Positions 21,577 to 24,464 of a stretch of DNA of 24,464 nucleotides are shown here, piece by piece. Source of the DNA: Acetobacteraceae bacterium (GTDB taxonomy: Bacteria; Pseudomonadota; Alphaproteobacteria; Acetobacterales; Acetobacteraceae). Location of the stretch: the NCBI GenBank assembly GCA_947446625.1, contig CANFIE010000009.1, forward strand, positions 1 through 24,464, read 5' to 3'. Positions within the stretch are counted from its first letter, which is position 1; every line of letters begins with the position of its first letter. The notes under the pieces were generated by a model, which saw only the letters and a list, made by a program, of their open reading frames with translations, was not told where the DNA came from and searched no databases. The translations under genes and the position numbers were made by a program.

Positions 21577-23016
21577 ATGAGTGATTCTCGCACCATCCTC
21601 GTCGCCGACGACGATCGCGCCATCCGCACCGTGCTGAGCCAGGCGCTCGGCCGCTCCGGTTACCAGGTGCGCGCCACTTCATCCGCCGCCACGCTGTGGC
21701 GATGGGTGGAGGATGGCGAAGGCGATCTTGTCATCACCGATGTGGTCATGCCGGATGAAAACGGCCTGGACCTTGTGCCGCGCATCCGCCGCATCCGCCC
21801 GGATTTGCGCGTGGTGGTCATGAGCGCGCAGAGCACCTTCATGACCGCGGTGAAGGCCGCCCAGCGCGGCGCCTTTGAATACCTGCCCAAGCCCTTCGAC
21901 CTGAAGGAACTGCTGGCGGTGGTGGAACGCGCCCTGGCGGTGCCCACCACCCCGGTGGCACAGGAGGATGAAGGCGGCGACGAGAAGCTGCCGCTGATCG
22001 GGCGCAGCCCGGTGATGCAGGAAATCTACCGCACCGTCGCCCGCCTCACCACCACGGACCTGACCGTGATGATCACGGGCGAAAGTGGCACCGGCAAGGA
22101 ATTGGTGGCCCGCGCCCTGCACGACTACGGCCGCCGCCGCAGCGGCCCCTTCGTTGCCATCAACATGGCGGCCATCCCGCGTGAGTTGATCGAGAGCGAA
22201 CTCTTTGGCCATGAACGCGGCGCCTTCACCGGCGCGCTGAACCGTGGCGTCGGCCGCTTCGAGCAGGCCGCCGGCGGCAGCCTGTTCCTCGACGAAATCG
22301 GCGACATGCCGCCCGAGGCGCAAACCCGCCTGCTGCGCGTGTTGCAGGAAGGCGAGTTCACCACTGTGGGTGGCCGTGCGCCCATCAAGGCGAATGTCCG
22401 CATCATCGCCGCCACCCACCGTGACTTGCGCCAGGCCATCCGCCAGGGCCTGTTCCGCGAGGATCTGTTCTACCGGCTCAACGTGGTGCCCATCCGCCTG
22501 CCGCCACTGCGCGACCGTATCGAGGATATTCCCCTGCTGGCTCGGCACTTCCTCGACCGCGCCAAGGCCGGCGGCCTGCCGTTCAAGCAGCTCAGCCCGG
22601 AAGCGGTGGAGCGGCTGAAGCGGCATAGTTGGCCCGGCAATGCGCGTGAGTTGGAAAACCTCATGCGCCGCCTCGCCGCGCTCTACCCGCAGGAAACCAT
22701 TGGCGAGGACGCGGTCGGCTCCGAGCTGACCGAGGCCGACCTGCCCTCCGAACCGGGCATCCGCTCCTCCGAGACGCTGGAGCAGTCGGTGGAGCGGCAC
22801 CTGAAGACCTTCGTGGCCGCCCACAAGGACGGCCTGCCGGTGCGAGACCTGTATGAGCGGGTGATCGCCGAGGTGGAGCGCCCCTTGTTGCGACTGGCGC
22901 TTTCCGCGACGCGGGGGAATCAGATAAAAGCCGCAGCCATGCTGGGTCTCAACCGCAACACGCTGCGCAAGAAGCTTCGGGAGCTTGAACTGCCCGTGGT
23001 GCGCGGTATCGGCTGA
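21577..23016 (+). CDS. ntrC: nitrogen regulation response regulator NtrC (GlnG)
   Basis: From ATG 21577 the protein is 479 aa: receiver (5-120; Asp11-Asp12, acceptor Asp55, Ser83, Lys105), AAA+ sigma54-interaction domain (about 138-370; GESGTGKE at 168-175, GAFTGA at 215-220, LFLDEIGD at 236-243), and a C-terminal Fis-type helix-turn-helix (about 435-479). Intact GAFTGA means it can activate sigma54 promoters. An alternative in-frame ATG at 21547 adds 10 residues; it has the stronger ribosome site (AGGGGGG, 6 nt upstream) and would overlap ntrB by 20 nt. The 21577 start is preferred because it puts the receiver strand at the usual distance from the N-terminus. The stop overlaps the ntrY start by one base. 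Confidence 0.96.
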   Translation: MSDSRTILVADDDRAIRTVLSQALGRSGYQVRATSSAATLWRWVEDGEGDLVITDVVMPDENGLDLVPRIRRIRPDLRVVVMSAQSTFMTAVKAAQRGAFEYLPKPFDLKELLAVVERALAVPTTPVAQEDEGGDEKLPLIGRSPVMQEIYRTVARLTTTDLTVMITGESGTGKELVARALHDYGRRRSGPFVAINMAAIPRELIESELFGHERGAFTGALNRGVGRFEQAAGGSLFLDEIGDMPPEAQTRLLRVLQEGEFTTVGGRAPIKANVRIIAATHRDLRQAIRQGLFREDLFYRLNVVPIRLPPLRDRIEDIPLLARHFLDRAKAGGLPFKQLSPEAVERLKRHSWPGNARELENLMRRLAALYPQETIGEDAVGSELTEADLPSEPGIRSSETLEQSVERHLKTFVAAHKDGLPVRDLYERVIAEVERPLLRLALSATRGNQIKAAAMLGLNRNTLRKKLRELELPVVRGIG

Positions 23017-24464
23017 TGCCTGACGGGTCCGCGCAGGGCGGGGCGGCCATGGCCAGCTCCGCGTCGGGCCCGGCCCCACGCAGCCTGATGCGCCGGGTCA
23101 GCGACATGCTGCTCGGCCGGGCCATGACGCTCGGCCTGGCGGCCCTGGCCCTGGTGCTGGCTGTGGCCAGCTTCTCCATCCTCTCGGGCGGCAGCCCCTT
23201 CGGCCCTTCCAGCACTGGCCTGGTGGTCGGCATGGTGCTGGTCAACATGGCCGTTCTGCTGGTGCTCGGCGCCTCGCTGGCCGGCCGGCTGGTGCGGGTT
23301 TGGGCGGAACGCCGGCGCGGTTCGGCCGGCGCCCGGCTGCATGTGAGGCTGGTGCTGCTGTTCGGCGGCGTGGCGGTGGTGCCGGCCATTCTGGTGGCGG
23401 GCTTCGCCGCGCTGTTCTTCAACCTGGGCATCCAGGCCTGGTTTTCTGACCGGGTGCGCACCGCGCTGGAAGCCTCGCTGGCCGCCTCCCGCGCCTACAT
23501 GATTGAACACCGCGGCAATATCCGGGCTGACGCCCTGGCCATGGCGAACGACCTCAACCGCGCGCAGTTGCTGTTGCCCGACAACGGCCTGGCCTTTGCC
23601 CGCACGCTCGCCACCCACGCCGCGCTGCGCAGCCTGACGGAAGCCATCGTCTTCGAGCCGACCTTCGGCCGTGTGGTCGCCCATGCCGGCAGTTCCACCG
23701 GCTTTGTGCTGGAACCCCCGCCTTCCTGGGCGCTGGACCTGGCCCGCGCCGGCGACGTGGCCGTGCTGCCCGGCGAGGCCGAGGGCCGCGTCCGCGCCAT
23801 CATCGGCCTGGAACCCTCCTCGGGCATGATGCTGCTGATCGGCCGCCCGGTGGACCCGCAGGTGATCGAGCACATGCAGCGCACCGAAAGCGCCGTGAGT
23901 GCCTATGAGGAGTTGGACCGCAACCGCTCCGGCCTGCAGATCACCTTTGTCATGATCTTCGCGGTGGCCGCGCTGCTGGTGCTGCTGGCGGCGGTGCTGA
24001 TCGGCCTCGTTATCGCCAACCAGATCGCCCGCCCGATCTCCCGCCTCATCCTGGCGGCCGAGCGGGTGCGGGCAGGGGACCTGACCACCCGGGTGGAGGA
24101 AATCGCCTCCGATGATGAGGTCGGCTCGCTCTCCCGCGCCTTCAACCGCATGACCAGCCAGCTCGGCTCGCAGCGTTCGGAGCTGATGCAGGCCTACCGG
24201 CAGATCGACGACCGTCGCCGCTTCACCGAAACCGTATTGGCCGGCGTCTCGGCCGGGGTGGTGGGGCTGGATGCCGAGGGCCGCATCAACCTGCCCAACC
24301 GCAGCGCCAGTGAACTGCTGGGCTTCGACCTTGACGCCGCCATTGGCCGCCCGCTGGGCCAGGTGCTGCCCGAATTCCTGCCCCTGCTGACCGCGGTGCG
24401 TGAAGGTGGCGAGGCCACCCCGGAACGCGCCCGCACCATGGAAGTGCGCATTGGCCCGCCCAAC
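23016..24464 (+). CDS. ntrY: nitrogen regulation sensor kinase NtrY, 3' end outside window
   Basis: ATG 23016 overlaps the ntrC stop (TGATG), so translation is probably coupled. The 483 residues present reach the window end without a stop. Membrane segments lie near 36-56, 68-90 and 110-136, then a periplasmic region (about 137-307), a further helix (308-335), a HAMP domain (336-388; ARPISRLILAAERVRAGDL and DEVGSLSRAFNRM) and the start of a PAS domain (about 402 onward; VLAGVSAGVVGLDAEGRI). The kinase core is outside the window. The architecture is that of NtrY, which with NtrX affects nitrogen and redox responses in alphaproteobacteria; ntrX is expected next, beyond the edge. Confidence 0.95.
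   Translation, partial: MPDGSAQGGAAMASSASGPAPRSLMRRVSDMLLGRAMTLGLAALALVLAVASFSILSGGSPFGPSSTGLVVGMVLVNMAVLLVLGASLAGRLVRVWAERRRGSAGARLHVRLVLLFGGVAVVPAILVAGFAALFFNLGIQAWFSDRVRTALEASLAASRAYMIEHRGNIRADALAMANDLNRAQLLLPDNGLAFARTLATHAALRSLTEAIVFEPTFGRVVAHAGSSTGFVLEPPPSWALDLARAGDVAVLPGEAEGRVRAIIGLEPSSGMMLLIGRPVDPQVIEHMQRTESAVSAYEELDRNRSGLQITFVMIFAVAALLVLLAAVLIGLVIANQIARPISRLILAAERVRAGDLTTRVEEIASDDEVGSLSRAFNRMTSQLGSQRSELMQAYRQIDDRRRFTETVLAGVSAGVVGLDAEGRINLPNRSASELLGFDLDAAIGRPLGQVLPEFLPLLTAVREGGEATPERARTMEVRIGPPN

Noticed and set aside
1..24464. CRISPR arrays, insertion sequences, prophage genes, tRNA or rRNA genes
   Set aside because: No regularly spaced repeats, transposase or integrase motifs, or recognisable RNA genes were seen. 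Gene order and composition look chromosomal throughout.

Overview
The window is GC-rich, densely coding DNA that looks like an alphaproteobacterial chromosome, probably Rhodospirillales/Acetobacteraceae (Roseomonas-like). The grounds are a fused ispDF gene, the order dusB-ntrB-ntrC-ntrY typical of alphaproteobacteria, and a large number of Bug/TctC-type periplasmic binding proteins. The genus is inference; no rRNA or tRNA gene is visible.

Layout. (1) 1-5701 is solute-uptake and acyl-CoA territory. A leftward pair encodes a Bug protein and a crotonase-fold enzyme that runs off the left edge. Diverging from it is a tight rightward array of four paralogous Bug proteins, each 317-318 aa, with no TctA/TctB membrane partner. 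Only these four share two cysteines, a possible disulfide. (2) 5753-6304 is an orphan CheZ-like phosphatase whose Shine-Dalgarno lies inside a hairpin. (3) 6361-9699 is a leftward operon: Bug protein, an alpha/beta-hydrolase-fold protein with Lys at the nucleophile position, and an acyl-CoA carboxylase carboxyltransferase subunit. (4) 9817-11073 is a stand-alone GH8 glycosidase with a twin-arginine signal.

(5) 11167-16609 is a signalling island. It holds a degenerate stand-alone receiver protein (leftward), two very similar OmpR-type response regulators (rightward), and a Cache/PAS sensor kinase (leftward, convergent with the second regulator). The divergent region between the degenerate receiver and the first regulator has two copies of a TCTTAA-N7-TCTTAA element, one just upstream of each start codon and each reading in the sense of its own gene. 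A 633-bp gap between the two regulators lacks a credible gene but contains a strong GAAA-capped hairpin and further foldable sequence. This island is the most likely place for an undescribed regulatory system.

(6) 16760-17956 is an SCP-x-type thiolase, separated by a terminator-like hairpin from the convergent ispDF. (7) From 19279 to the right edge is the housekeeping nitrogen-regulation operon dusB-ntrB-ntrC-ntrY, with coupled start/stop junctions; ntrY is cut off by the window end.

All calls come from reading the sequence and from family knowledge. No database search, structure prediction or folding-energy calculation was run.
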